Both the position numbers and the translations under genes were made by a program. A stretch of DNA of 64,000 nucleotides, from positions 27,549-91,548 of the forward strand of contig DIXO01000019.1 in the NCBI GenBank assembly GCA_002428735.1. Direction: 5' to 3'. This document shows positions 1 through 8,195 of this stretch, piece after piece; position 1 is the first letter of the stretch; each line of letters begins with the position of its first letter. A model generated the notes under the pieces. The model did no database searches and had not been told where the DNA came from. It worked only from the letters and a program-made list of their open reading frames with translations. This DNA comes from Syntrophaceae bacterium UBA6078 (GTDB lineage: Bacteria > Desulfobacterota > Syntrophia > Syntrophales > UBA2210).

Positions 1-257
1 GGGGCGGCGAGCCAGAACGGCTGCAGGGCCGTCTTGTAGCCGTTCCCCCCCGTTCGGCCCCGGAGTATTTCAAGATCAATGAAAAGAAAATCGTAATGCC
101 GTGCGCGAACCAGTTCGAGGGCTATGTCGATGCTGTAGGCTTCATCAACAGCCCGCCTCCCTTTAAAACTGTTGGAGACCGTCTCAAAAACCAATCGATC
201 CTGAGCGATGACAAGCGCCGTCCGGGCGCTTCCGGATCGATTGCGGGATGGTGTCAC
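1..257 (-). CDS. Response regulator receiver domain, 5' part of a gene leaving the window
   Basis: On the minus strand a GTG at 257-255 opens a frame of 85 codons that reaches the window edge without a stop. A strong ribosome site, GGAGGA, lies eight bases upstream of this GTG, which supports the start. The peptide has a hydrophobic first strand (ALVIAQDRL) and then RARHYDFLFIDLEI, the pattern of a receiver-domain third strand ending in the phosphoacceptor Asp. In families of this shape the rest of the protein is often a sigma-54 activator or another output domain, but that part lies outside the window. A receiver domain is likely. The output, partner kinase and role cannot be stated. Confidence 0.5.
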   Translation of the reverse strand, partial: MTPSRNRSGSARTALVIAQDRLVFETVSNSFKGRRAVDEAYSIDIALELVRARHYDFLFIDLEILRGRTGGNGYKTALQPFWLAA

Positions 258-459
258 GATTGCTATCCTCCGTAGTGATAACCGGGCTTCGGGGAGCAAC
301 GGTACAAATTGTCAGCCATAGCCCTGAAACCTGATTTTCGTACCTCTTTAATCCTGTTTGTTGAATCATTCAAGTTTTTTCGGGCTGCTTCGATGAAAAA
401 TCAGAGCTGTTTCGAAAAGAAAGAGAACTGTCCGAACTGTTCATTTTTCATAATACTCC

Positions 460-488
460 TTGACATGTAATCTCAATGGAGTTAGACA
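460..488 (+). promoter_or_regulatory. Possible sigma-70 type promoter of the BON lipoprotein gene
   Basis: TTGACA at 460-465 is a perfect -35 hexamer. After a 17-base spacer comes TAGACA at 483-488, a weak -10 box. It lies about 50 bases upstream of the lipoprotein start, whose ribosome site is AAAGGAG. The -10 match is poor, so this is a suggestion only. Confidence 0.35.
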
Positions 489-535
489 GCTAAACAAAAG
501 CAATCATTCTACTTCTTCGAAAAGGAGCACACGCC

Positions 536-850
536 ATGCCAAAATCACGTGTCATCTCAGGACTGCTTGTCAGTGCACTGTTTATGATAGTTCTCCTCGG
601 TTGCGCGTCCACTTCCACGTCATCCAGCACGGGGGAGTATTTGGATGATTCCGTCATAACCACTAAGGTCAAAGCCTTGCTCGTGAAAGACACGGCCTTG
701 AAAGCGTTTCAGATAAGCGTGGAAACGTACAAGGGCGTGGTGCAACTGAGCGGCTTTGTCGATTCAGCCAAAACCCGGGACAAGGCTGACTTCGTTGCCC
801 GGACCGTTAAAGGCGTCAAAGTTGTTCAGAACAATTTGATTGTAAAATAA
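536..850 (+). CDS. BON-domain lipoprotein
   Basis: A 104-residue exported lipoprotein. The N-terminus has basic residues, a hydrophobic stretch and a lipobox LLGC with Cys23 as the lipidation site. It is followed by a Ser/Thr-rich linker and one BON domain (about residues 36-104), ending in the typical VKGVKVVQNNLIVK strand. BON domains (OsmY-like) bind membranes or phospholipids and are common in periplasmic stress proteins. A single BON is the minimal form. The start has an AAAGGAG site and a possible promoter just upstream, so it is probably transcribed alone. No specific partner is suggested by the neighbours. Confidence 0.85.
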   Translation: MPKSRVISGLLVSALFMIVLLGCASTSTSSSTGEYLDDSVITTKVKALLVKDTALKAFQISVETYKGVVQLSGFVDSAKTRDKADFVARTVKGVKVVQNNLIVK

Positions 851-906
851 GCGTTGCAGGGCAACCGGCGCGCTTCATGAAACCATAATGCGTGGAGGAA
901 TCAACG

Positions 907-1605
907 GTGGAGAGCACTACGGACTCAGATCTGGAAAAGGACCTTATATATCTCGGTCTGCTTGACAAGGCCCACGAAATCTACGCCGAACTTGGTGAAA
1001 CGGCTGTCCTTTCCTACATCAAGTCGAGCTATCGGCTGTTAAGCAAGGTGTATCATCCGGACCTGAATCCCGCCAACAAACGGAAGGCTGAAATAACCCA
1101 GCAGACCTTGAACCGGGTCAATGAATCGATCTCCCGCATGACGGACCGGGAACTCCTCGATATGATCAGACGTGGTGTGCCCGACGCGCATCCGGAAAGA
1201 AAAAGGATACTGGTTATTGAAGACCAGCCGGAATTACAAAAGTTTTTCCAGCAGATCCTTCTCATGGAGGGATACGATTCGAGAATTGCCGAGGACGGCG
1301 TCAAAGGCTATGAGGCATTTCACAGCTTCAAGCCGGATTTGCTGCTCTGCGATATCGTCATGCCGCGGATGAACGGTCTGGAGGTAGTTGAAAAAATCAG
1401 AAAGACCCATCCGCGGATCAAGGTCATCTATGTGAGCGGGTTTTTCGGCCTCACGCCCTTCAAGGGGAGGTTTGAGGAAGAGATTGCCCGGTACGGCTAC
1501 CATATTCTGCCCAAACCATTCAAGGCGAGCGGGTTGTTGTCGTTGATCAGGGACTATCTGAATGAAGACCTCGGTGAAAATGCGGGCGTTGATACGCTGG
1601 CGTGA
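907..1605 (+). CDS. J-domain / receiver-domain fusion protein
   Basis: This 232-residue cytoplasmic protein joins two modules. Residues about 10-75 resemble a DnaJ J-domain: a basic helix (SSYRLLSKV) followed by HPD at 50-52, the motif that stimulates DnaK ATPase. Residues about 100-220 form a complete receiver: acidic pair E105-D106, phosphoacceptor D149 in LLLCDIVMP, S177 and K203. A GTG at 892 is also in frame, but GGAGG at 894-898 is correctly spaced for the GTG at 907, so that start is preferred. There is no DNA-binding domain, so output is probably by protein contact. The known roles of the two domains suggest phosphorylation-controlled chaperone recruitment; this is inference. Confidence 0.8.
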   Translation: MESTTDSDLEKDLIYLGLLDKAHEIYAELGETAVLSYIKSSYRLLSKVYHPDLNPANKRKAEITQQTLNRVNESISRMTDRELLDMIRRGVPDAHPERKRILVIEDQPELQKFFQQILLMEGYDSRIAEDGVKGYEAFHSFKPDLLLCDIVMPRMNGLEVVEKIRKTHPRIKVIYVSGFFGLTPFKGRFEEEIARYGYHILPKPFKASGLLSLIRDYLNEDLGENAGVDTLA

Positions 1606-1719
1606 TATGGCCGAAAATCTCGTCATCCATAATTGAATCAAGTTGTCTTTTGTTTCTTGGTAACGGTTACTTACCATTGATTTGTTAAAGCATTTTCTCG
1701 GTACACATAAGGCTGAAAC

Positions 1720-2727
1720 ATGAGCACACCCTATGAAAAGATAAACAACGTCTGCCTTCTCATCCTGGCTTCCACGGCCGTCACCGTGGCATTGATCTAC
1801 ACGAAATCGATACTCGTCCCTTTCGTTATAGCCTTCTTCCTTTACTCCATCCTGTCTCCCGTCATCAGTGCTTTGAATCACAGGTTGAAATGGGCGCGGG
1901 TGATAGTTTCCGTGCTGGTGGCAACGCTGTTCGTCATATGTATCACCCTTATCAGTATCTTTATCGTCAATTCCCTGAACGGTTTTTTCAGAGACGCGGC
2001 ACAGTATAAGGACCGGATCGTTGAATTCGTGGCATGGCTGCGGACTACCGCCGAGGGATTCGGCTTCCGGATTCAGGATATCTCCATAGAAACGTATATC
2101 AAGAAACTGCCCTTTTTCTCCATGGCGGGGAACATCACCCTGGCGGCCGGGGCATTCCTGGGCAATTTGCTCCTGGTCATTGTCTTTGTCGTCTTTCTTC
2201 TGATCGGAGAAACCGCTTCCATAAGCGACGACAACAATTTGATCTCACAGACGAAAAGTAATATATCCCGGTACGTGGCAACCAAATTCCTGACGTCTCT
2301 TGTCACCGGCATTCTGGTCTTCATTCTTCTTCTGTCGTTCCGTGTCGAAATGGCCTTTCTTTTCGGGGTTCTCACGATCCTCTTCAACTTTATCCCCAAT
2401 ATTGGTTCAATCATTGCCACGGTCCTTCCCCTGCCAGTCATTCTCCTCCAGTTCGGTTTCGGCTGGCAGTTGTGGGTCGTCCTGGCCGTTTCATCGACCT
2501 TTCAGTTCGTGATCGGGAATGTCATAGAACCAAAACTGATGGGAGAACGCATGGACCTGCACCCCATAACCGTCCTTCTTTTCCTGATGTTCTGGGGGCT
2601 GGTCTGGGGTTTGCCCGGTATGTTCCTCGCTGTCCCCATCACCGCCGTAATCAAGATTATCCTGAGCCGGATAGAAACGACCGAAGCCATCGCGGAACTG
2701 ATGGCAGGTCGGGCTGGGGGGAAGTAA
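1720..2727 (+). CDS. AI-2E / PerM family membrane permease
   Basis: A 335-residue inner-membrane protein with about seven to eight hydrophobic segments, including an N-terminal pair (residues 10-50), one near 60-85, one near 145-165 and a dense C-terminal group from 190 on. The C-terminal segment with FNFIPNIGSIIA and the GNVIEPKLMGERMDLHP loop is characteristic of the AI-2E transporter (UPF0118/PerM) family. Members are putative exporters or Na+/H+ antiporters, and true autoinducer-2 transport is proven for few. Length is normal. The ribosome site is weak. It stands alone between the J-domain protein and a redox protein on the same strand. Confidence 0.85.
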   Translation: MSTPYEKINNVCLLILASTAVTVALIYTKSILVPFVIAFFLYSILSPVISALNHRLKWARVIVSVLVATLFVICITLISIFIVNSLNGFFRDAAQYKDRIVEFVAWLRTTAEGFGFRIQDISIETYIKKLPFFSMAGNITLAAGAFLGNLLLVIVFVVFLLIGETASISDDNNLISQTKSNISRYVATKFLTSLVTGILVFILLLSFRVEMAFLFGVLTILFNFIPNIGSIIATVLPLPVILLQFGFGWQLWVVLAVSSTFQFVIGNVIEPKLMGERMDLHPITVLLFLMFWGLVWGLPGMFLAVPITAVIKIILSRIETTEAIAELMAGRAGGK

Positions 2728-2792
2728 AGCGGGCATGGGAATGGGTAAACAATTAAGACTTGGCTTATTACATTGATGGAAGGAGATTTATA

Positions 2793-3317
2793 ATGTTTGA
2801 ATCATACAATGAAAACGAAAGGGAAGAAATTTTAAACAAGGTTGAAAAAAGAGGAAATGAAATCGAAATGAAATGTTTTGGCTGTGGCCAAGCTACTATG
2901 CTTGCGTTACAAGAAGTCTTTCAAATGAAAAACGAGGAACTGTTTAAAGCTCTTAGTGGATTCGGTTACGGAATTGGTCGAATGCGTTTGGTGTGTGGAT
3001 CATTGATTGCGGGTGACCTCTTTCTGGGGCTGAAGTACGGGCGTAACTACGGTGACCTGGATCTTCCTGTGGATGTTCACGTAGAAAAGATGCGGGCTTC
3101 ATATGAGCCAGTCGGCAGGCTACATAAATGGTTTGAACGCGAGTTTGGGTCTGTGATCTGTCGCGAGATTCGGAAATCTTTTCTTGGGGTTGATCTAGAC
3201 CCTAATATTCAATGGCAGTTAGAAATGGCTCGGGAAGAGGGGATTCATGACTATTGTAGCCGGCTAGTCGGAAAGGTTGCTCGAAAAACAGGCGAGCTTC
3301 TAATTTCATTTAGGTAA
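2793..3317 (+). CDS. C_GCxxG_C_C family probable redox protein
   Basis: A 174-residue cytoplasmic protein starting at ATG 2793, chosen over an earlier in-frame ATG because GAAGGAG precedes it at good spacing. It shows C28-F-G-C31-G-Q near the N-terminus, then a glycine-rich GFGYGIGRMRLVCGS with Cys68, and further cysteines in SVICREI and HDYCSRL. This spacing fits the C_GCAxxG_C_C family of small cysteine proteins thought to bind a metal cluster or take part in redox transfer in anaerobes; no reaction is firmly known. The first half of the gene is clearly more AT-rich than its neighbours. An IS200-like element begins about 130 bases downstream. Confidence 0.75.
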   Translation: MFESYNENEREEILNKVEKRGNEIEMKCFGCGQATMLALQEVFQMKNEELFKALSGFGYGIGRMRLVCGSLIAGDLFLGLKYGRNYGDLDLPVDVHVEKMRASYEPVGRLHKWFEREFGSVICREIRKSFLGVDLDPNIQWQLEMAREEGIHDYCSRLVGKVARKTGELLISFR

Positions 3318-3535
3318 ACTCCCGGCTATGCCGGTGTACTCCCGGACTTTAACATTTCCAAGAATACAAAGAAGATCTCTTAACCGTAAACCATTCAAAG
3401 TGTACAGAGAAGGATACTTCAATTCATTTCTCTCTCATACCACTGAATTACCATCGGCTGTAAGCCGAAGGGTTCAGCGGTCGCGTCGAATGAATTCGAC
3501 TGCTTTGCGACCGCTTTATAAAATCGGCCAGAAAA

Positions 3536-3557
3536 CCCCAGGCTTTTAAGCCTGGGG
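3536..3557 (+). repeat. Perfect hairpin upstream of the IS200-like transposase
   Basis: A 10-base stem (CCCCAGGCTT with AAGCCTGGGG) with a two-base loop lies about 70 bases upstream of the transposase start. A close relative lies downstream of the gene at 4057-4076 (stem CCCTGGGCT with AGCCCAGGG, loop TT). IS200 is known to carry an upstream hairpin that blocks incoming transcription, so this may be a transcription shield, although no T-run follows it. Confidence 0.6.
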
Positions 3558-3578
3558 ATGAATGGCCGCCCGGAGCGC

Positions 3579-3606
3579 AGCCAGCGAAAAGCTGGCTAAG
3601 CGGAGG
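3579..3606 (+). promoter_or_regulatory. Hairpin next to the transposase ribosome-binding region
   Basis: AGCCAGC (3579-3585) pairs with GCTGGCT (3591-3597) around a GAAAA loop, and CGGAGG follows at 3601-3606. IS200 transposase mRNA is known to hide its start in structure. This hairpin is placed to do something similar, but the GGAGG itself is outside the stem and is 22 bases from the chosen ATG. Confidence 0.3.
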
Positions 3607-3627
3607 TCAATCTGGCATGATCTGACG

Positions 3628-4029
3628 ATGGCCAGATACAAAACCGGTGCACATACAAAACATCGTTTACGGTACCACGTGGTATGGATTCCCAAGTATA
3701 GGAAACGAGTACTGCGAGGTAAAATAGCCGTCCGCCTGAAGCGGCTCCTATATGAGGCTTGCAAGACCAACAGATGGTGGATCAGTGAGATCAGCATCCA
3801 GGAAGACCATGTGCACATTGTGATCCAGACAAATCCGCGAGAAAGCGTTTCGGAAGTGGTACAGATTCTCAAGGGTGGTACAAGTCGAGTCATTCGTAAG
3901 GAATTCCCGGAACTGGAAGAATTTCTATGGGGCGATAGTTTCTGGGCGGATGGGTATTTTGCCGAGACAGTTGGCAAAGTTGATGAAGAGGTTGTGAAAC
4001 GATACATAAGAAACCAATCTCGCTCATAG
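3628..4029 (+). CDS. tnpA: IS200/IS605-type transposase TnpA (HUH, Y1)
   Basis: A 133-residue single-strand DNA transposase. Visible family marks are the N-terminal YHVVWIPKYRKRVL segment, the HUH metal motif HVHIVI near residue 65-70 inside EDHVHIVIQ, and the catalytic Tyr in the last helix (KRYIRNQ). The start at ATG 3628 (MARYKTG) follows family convention; the frame is open further upstream but without similarity. The length is normal, so the gene appears intact. TnpA nicks and joins the hairpin-marked ends. No TnpB accessory gene is present, which makes this an IS200-type rather than IS605-type unit. Confidence 0.92.
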   Translation: MARYKTGAHTKHRLRYHVVWIPKYRKRVLRGKIAVRLKRLLYEACKTNRWWISEISIQEDHVHIVIQTNPRESVSEVVQILKGGTSRVIRKEFPELEEFLWGDSFWADGYFAETVGKVDEEVVKRYIRNQSRS

Positions 4030-4331
4030 AGTCAGATCATGCCAGCGGACCTGAAACCCTGGGCTTTAGCCCAGGGAGTGGTTCATTGCCTGCTTTCGAT
4101 ATTTCGGTATCCAAATGAGGTGTACCTTTAAGTCAGTTTTTGTATGAGCTCCAATTTGATAACGTCGCATAGCGACATGTATAAACTTTTCTTCGCCTAA
4201 AGGCGAGGGGTTTCAACCATCCCCGAAGGGGACACTAATCTATGCAACTAATATCATTGATAAATTGCGCTGAAAGCGGTTCTAAGCACTGAGAAAATTC
4301 ATTTCCTGCTCCCGTGGTAGAGGCGCGATTG
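4030..4331. other. Hairpin-rich spacer between tnpA and recG
   Basis: No gene is visible. The stretch holds four short hairpins: CCCTGGGCT/AGCCCAGGG (4057-4076), GTCGC/GCGAC (4164-4176), TCGCC/GGCGA (4193-4206) and CCCC/GGGG (4221-4231). The third is followed by GGGGTTTCAA and is the best candidate for the right end of the IS200-like element. The remaining 115 bases before recG hold no clear promoter. Confidence 0.6.
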
Positions 4332-6776
4332 ATGGAAGCTGTCCTGAAAATCCTGAATAAGATCGAAAACCCGCTGATCTTCCTGTCAAGGGATTCCTAC
4401 AAAAACCTCCCCATCGTCAGAGACCTCGAGCGGACGATGTCAGGGTTCCTCGACGAACTCATGGCGGCCTTTACCGAAGACTCACTTCCACAACCTGATG
4501 AAACGATTGCCGAACTCCAGAAGGTCTTCCAGGGTTTCGACACGCTTCCCGTCGCGGACCGTAAGCAGCGGATCGACGCGGCCCTCGTCTATATACGGGA
4601 ACTGAAGAACCTTTGCGCTGAACCGGCCCCGCCTCCTCCCGCCGCGACAGTAACCCTTCACGAACGGGAGGACCGGGCAACGTGTCTCAAAAAGCTGGCA
4701 CTCGACGTCCAGTATATCAAGGGGGTCGGTCCGAAGGTTTCCGCTCTCCTCGGCCGAAAAGGGTTGAAGAACGTTGAAGACATGCTGTACTTTCTGCCGC
4801 GGCGGTACGAGGATCGCAGACAGATACAGTCCATTTCCTCTGTGGCCGTCGGCGCACGCGAGACGGTGGTGGGAACGGTCACGGACGTAATCGTCCGGCG
4901 CTACCGGAGCAGGCGCGTTCTCGAAGTAACAATCGGGGACAATACCGGCCTTCTTACGGCAAAGTGGTTCCAAGGGAACTTCTCTTACCTCGCCAAGCGG
5001 TTCAAGGAGGGGCAGCAGGTCATCCTCACGGGGGAGGTGAAGGTTTTCCTGTACGGGAAGGAGATGCTGCACCCGGATTACGAGATATTGGACGAGGCCG
5101 ACGATGAAATGATCCATTTCAAACGGATCGTCCCCGTTTACTCCGAGACGGAGGGATTGCACCAGAAGTACATCCGGCGAATCATGATGCGGGTCGTCAC
5201 GGAATATTCCCATTGCATCACCAGTCCTATCCCTGAGGAGATCTGCCGCCGGAACCGCCTTGTCGATATCGGGTACGCGATCCGGAATGTCCATTTTCCC
5301 GATCACGATCAGGACATCGAAGCCCTCAACGAACTCAGATCTCCGGCACGGCGGCGGCTCGTATTCGACGAGTTCTTCTTCTTCGAACTGGGAATGGCCC
5401 TCAAGAGGAAAGGGCAGATATTCGAGCGGGGAATTACCTTTCCGACGGGCGGCCCCTTGGTGCAAAAGTTCTATGATATTATATCATTCGAGCTAACCGG
5501 GGCGCAGAAGAGGGTTGTCGGGGAGATCGAGGCGGATATGGCGCGCCCCCACCCCATGCATCGCCTTCTCCAGGGAGATGTGGGGAGCGGAAAGACGGTT
5601 GTCTCCATGGCGGCGATGATAACTGCGTGTGAGGCGGGGTATCAGGCGGCCATCATGGCCCCCACCGAGATCCTGGCGGTCCAGCACTTCAATAATATCA
5701 AGAAGTGGTCGGAAGAACTGGGGATTCGAGCCGCGCTCCTCACGGGGAACATGAAGGCGGCTGAACGCAAGGCCGCTCTTGCGGGGATCGAATCGGGAGA
5801 GATCGGGATTATCGTGGGGACGCATGCGATCATACAGGAAGGGGTCGCTTTCAGGAACCTCGGTTTTGTCGTCATCGACGAGCAGCACCGCTTTGGCGTC
5901 GTACAGCGGGCCGCCCTCAGGGGAAAGGGGCTCAATCCGGACGTCCTCGTCATGACGGCCACGCCGATTCCGAGGACCCTTGCCATGACGGTGTACGGCG
6001 ACCTGGACCTCTCTGTGATCGACGAGATGCCCCCGGGGAAGAAGCCCATAAAAACCAAGGTGTTTTACGAGAAAAGCCGGGAACAGGTGTACGAAATCAT
6101 CCGCAAGGAAGTGGAGAAAAGGAACCAGGCCTTTATCGTCTATCCCCTGGTGGAGGAATCGGAGGCCCTCGATCTGAAGGACGCCACGAGCATGGCCGCC
6201 CATCTTCAGAAGGATATATTCCCCGATCTGCGCGTGGGACTGATCCACGGGAGAATGCACGGGACAGAAAAAGATGCGATTATGACGGGTTTCAAGGGGC
6301 GCTCCCTGGATATTCTGGTCTCTACAACGGTGATCGAGGTGGGGATCGATATCCCGACCGCCTCCCTGATGGTGGTGGAACACGCCGAGCGGTTCGGCCT
6401 TTCGCAGTTGCATCAGCTTCGGGGAAGGGTAGGGCGAAGCGGTCTGGATTCCTATTGTGCCCTGGTCGCCCAGCACCAGGGAAGCGCCGATGCGCGAAAG
6501 CGGCTTCGGGTGATGGAACAGACAAACGACGGATTCCGGATCGCCGAGGAAGATCTCCTGATCCGGGGACCCGGCGAATTCATGGGCACCAGGCAGTCGG
6601 GCCTCCCTGATTTTCGGGTCGCGAGCATCCTGCGGGATGCCGCCACGCTTGACGAGGCGCGTCGGGAGGCATTCCTTCTGGTGGAAAATGACCCCGCTCT
6701 TGAGAATCACCCGGAACTCAGAGAGGCCCTCCTGAGACGTTGGGAGAGCCGTCTGGAGATTGCCAAAACGGGATAA
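4332..6776 (+). CDS. recG: ATP-dependent DNA helicase RecG
   Basis: A 814-residue branch-migration helicase that remodels stalled forks and recombination junctions. An N-terminal extension of about 110 residues, seen in several delta-type RecG proteins, precedes the wedge/OB domain (VKYIKG-like helix-hairpin then RRYEDRRQ). The helicase core shows Walker A GDVGSGKT near residue 415, DEQHRFG box near 515, motif III TATPIPRT, and QLRGRVGRSG near 695. ATG 4332 is preferred because AGAGG sits upstream; a GTG at 4314 is also in frame but lacks a ribosome site. It is intact despite the IS200-like element just upstream, which may have separated it from its original promoter. Confidence 0.95.
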   Translation: MEAVLKILNKIENPLIFLSRDSYKNLPIVRDLERTMSGFLDELMAAFTEDSLPQPDETIAELQKVFQGFDTLPVADRKQRIDAALVYIRELKNLCAEPAPPPPAATVTLHEREDRATCLKKLALDVQYIKGVGPKVSALLGRKGLKNVEDMLYFLPRRYEDRRQIQSISSVAVGARETVVGTVTDVIVRRYRSRRVLEVTIGDNTGLLTAKWFQGNFSYLAKRFKEGQQVILTGEVKVFLYGKEMLHPDYEILDEADDEMIHFKRIVPVYSETEGLHQKYIRRIMMRVVTEYSHCITSPIPEEICRRNRLVDIGYAIRNVHFPDHDQDIEALNELRSPARRRLVFDEFFFFELGMALKRKGQIFERGITFPTGGPLVQKFYDIISFELTGAQKRVVGEIEADMARPHPMHRLLQGDVGSGKTVVSMAAMITACEAGYQAAIMAPTEILAVQHFNNIKKWSEELGIRAALLTGNMKAAERKAALAGIESGEIGIIVGTHAIIQEGVAFRNLGFVVIDEQHRFGVVQRAALRGKGLNPDVLVMTATPIPRTLAMTVYGDLDLSVIDEMPPGKKPIKTKVFYEKSREQVYEIIRKEVEKRNQAFIVYPLVEESEALDLKDATSMAAHLQKDIFPDLRVGLIHGRMHGTEKDAIMTGFKGRSLDILVSTTVIEVGIDIPTASLMVVEHAERFGLSQLHQLRGRVGRSGLDSYCALVAQHQGSADARKRLRVMEQTNDGFRIAEEDLLIRGPGEFMGTRQSGLPDFRVASILRDAATLDEARREAFLLVENDPALENHPELREALLRRWESRLEIAKTG

Positions 6777-6866
6777 GTCCCGAATTTTAACCTTGAAACT
6801 TTTACCCAACTGTTATAGCTGTCTGCTATCAAATATGGATTGCACCGAACGAAAGGGGTTTCCCCT

Positions 6867-8195
6867 GTGGACAAAGACATATCGATTGGTTTGATCGGAT
6901 TCGGCACTATCGGTACCGGCGTCGTGAAGCTGCTGCAGGATAACGGCGAGCTCATACGAAAACGCCTGGGAGCGCGTCTGGTTATAAAAAAGATAGCCGA
7001 TATCGACATTACGTCGCCCCGGCAGATCGAGGTCGACCGGCAGCTTCTTACAACGGATGTGCAAGAGATACTGGACGATCCGGATATATCCATCGTTGTG
7101 GAACTGGTGGGAGGTTGTACCCACGCGAAGACGATTGTCCTGGACGCGATCCGCGGCGGAAAGCACCTGGTGACTGCCAACAAGGCCCTCATAGCCTCCT
7201 GTGGCAACGAGATATTCGAGGCCGCTGACGAGGAGAAGATCAACATCGGCTTCGAGGCAAGCGTCGGGGGGACGATCCCGATCATCAAGACCCTGAAGGA
7301 GAGTCTCGCGGGGAATAACATCGACTCCATCTTCGGGATCATGAACGGAACCTGCAACTATATCCTGACACGGATGACCAGCGAGAAAAGAGATTTCCAA
7401 TCGGTCCTCATGGAGGCGCAGGAATTCGGATTTGCCGAGGCCGATTCATCCTATGATATCGAGGGGATCGATACCGCCCACAAGCTCGCGATATGCCTGT
7501 CTCTTTCCTACGGAAAACGGGTGGAACTGGATGACATCTACCGCGAGGGGATTTCGAAGATGAGCCCTCTCGATATCGAGTTCGCTGGTGATCTGGGTTA
7601 TACCATCAAACTGCTCGCCATCGCGATCAGGCGGTGGGGTATGATAGAGGCCCGGATTCACCCGACCATGATTCCCTTCGACCACATCTTGGCAAGCGTC
7701 AACGGGAATTTCAACGCCTTTCACCTGATGGGGGACGCCTCCGGCTCGGTATTCCTCTACGGCCAGGGGGCCGGGATGATGCCGACGGCAAGCGCCGTGG
7801 TGGGAGACCTGATCGATATATCGCGGGATATCATGGCGGGGACATGGAGAAGAGTCCCCCTGCGTTCATACAAGAAAGAGGAGATCGAAGATATCCATCT
7901 CCTTCCCATGGATGATGTGGTTACGAATTACTACTTCAGATTCTCGGCGGTCGACCGTCCCGGCGTCCTTTCCAGGATATCGGGAATACTGGGGAAACAC
8001 GATATCAGCATATCATCGGTCATCCAGAAAGAAAAGAAGCTCGACAGGGACAAAGGGGTCCCCATTGTCGTCACCACCTACAAGGCGCGAGAGAAGAATG
8101 TTCGCGCCGCGCTCGAGGAGATCGATAATACCCTTGATGACGTCGTCTTCGGAAAGACAACTCTGATCCGGATAGAGGATGAATCGCTGAGATGA
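6867..8195 (+). CDS. hom: Homoserine dehydrogenase
   Basis: A 442-residue cytoplasmic enzyme reducing aspartate semialdehyde to homoserine in the threonine/methionine branch. It has an N-terminal NAD(P)-binding GFGTIGTG, the catalytic domain with TANKAL, GIMNGTCNYILT and GFAEADSSYDIEG, and a C-terminal ACT domain (about 355-430, starting VDRPGVLSRIS) for feedback control by threonine. GTG 6867 is chosen because AAAGGGG stands eight bases before it and the protein then begins right before the nucleotide fold. The stop overlaps the next gene (ATGA), so the two are translationally coupled. Confidence 0.95.
   Translation: MDKDISIGLIGFGTIGTGVVKLLQDNGELIRKRLGARLVIKKIADIDITSPRQIEVDRQLLTTDVQEILDDPDISIVVELVGGCTHAKTIVLDAIRGGKHLVTANKALIASCGNEIFEAADEEKINIGFEASVGGTIPIIKTLKESLAGNNIDSIFGIMNGTCNYILTRMTSEKRDFQSVLMEAQEFGFAEADSSYDIEGIDTAHKLAICLSLSYGKRVELDDIYREGISKMSPLDIEFAGDLGYTIKLLAIAIRRWGMIEARIHPTMIPFDHILASVNGNFNAFHLMGDASGSVFLYGQGAGMMPTASAVVGDLIDISRDIMAGTWRRVPLRSYKKEEIEDIHLLPMDDVVTNYYFRFSAVDRPGVLSRISGILGKHDISISSVIQKEKKLDRDKGVPIVVTTYKAREKNVRAALEEIDNTLDDVVFGKTTLIRIEDESLR

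Larger units (their letters stand above)
3452..4216 (+). mobile_element. IS200-like insertion element (limits inferred from end hairpins)
   Basis: The element carries one transposase gene flanked by hairpins. Limits are inferred. TTAC at 3448-3451 is followed by a hairpin with stem CGGCT/AGCCG and then AAGGGTTCA. At the other side a hairpin with stem TCGCC/GGCGA is followed by GGGGTTTCAA ending at 4216. The two ends share the same layout, hairpin then GGGTTCA, and IS200/IS605 elements are known to use subterminal hairpins and TTAC/TCAA-like cleavage sites. Internal hairpins lie at 3476-3515, 3536-3557 and 4057-4076. The length, about 765 bases, suits IS200. Only the transposase is certain; the exact ends are not. 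Confidence 0.45.

Noticed and set aside
3328..3549. 73-codon frame between the C_GCxxG protein and the IS200-like element
   Set aside because: It is composed largely of hairpin sequence and has no ribosome site or family similarity.
5493..6809. Long antisense frame (438 codons) opposite recG, and another at 4482-5465
   Set aside because: They lie opposite strongly conserved helicase motifs, have no ribosome sites and give low-complexity peptides. They are shadows of the GC-rich coding strand.
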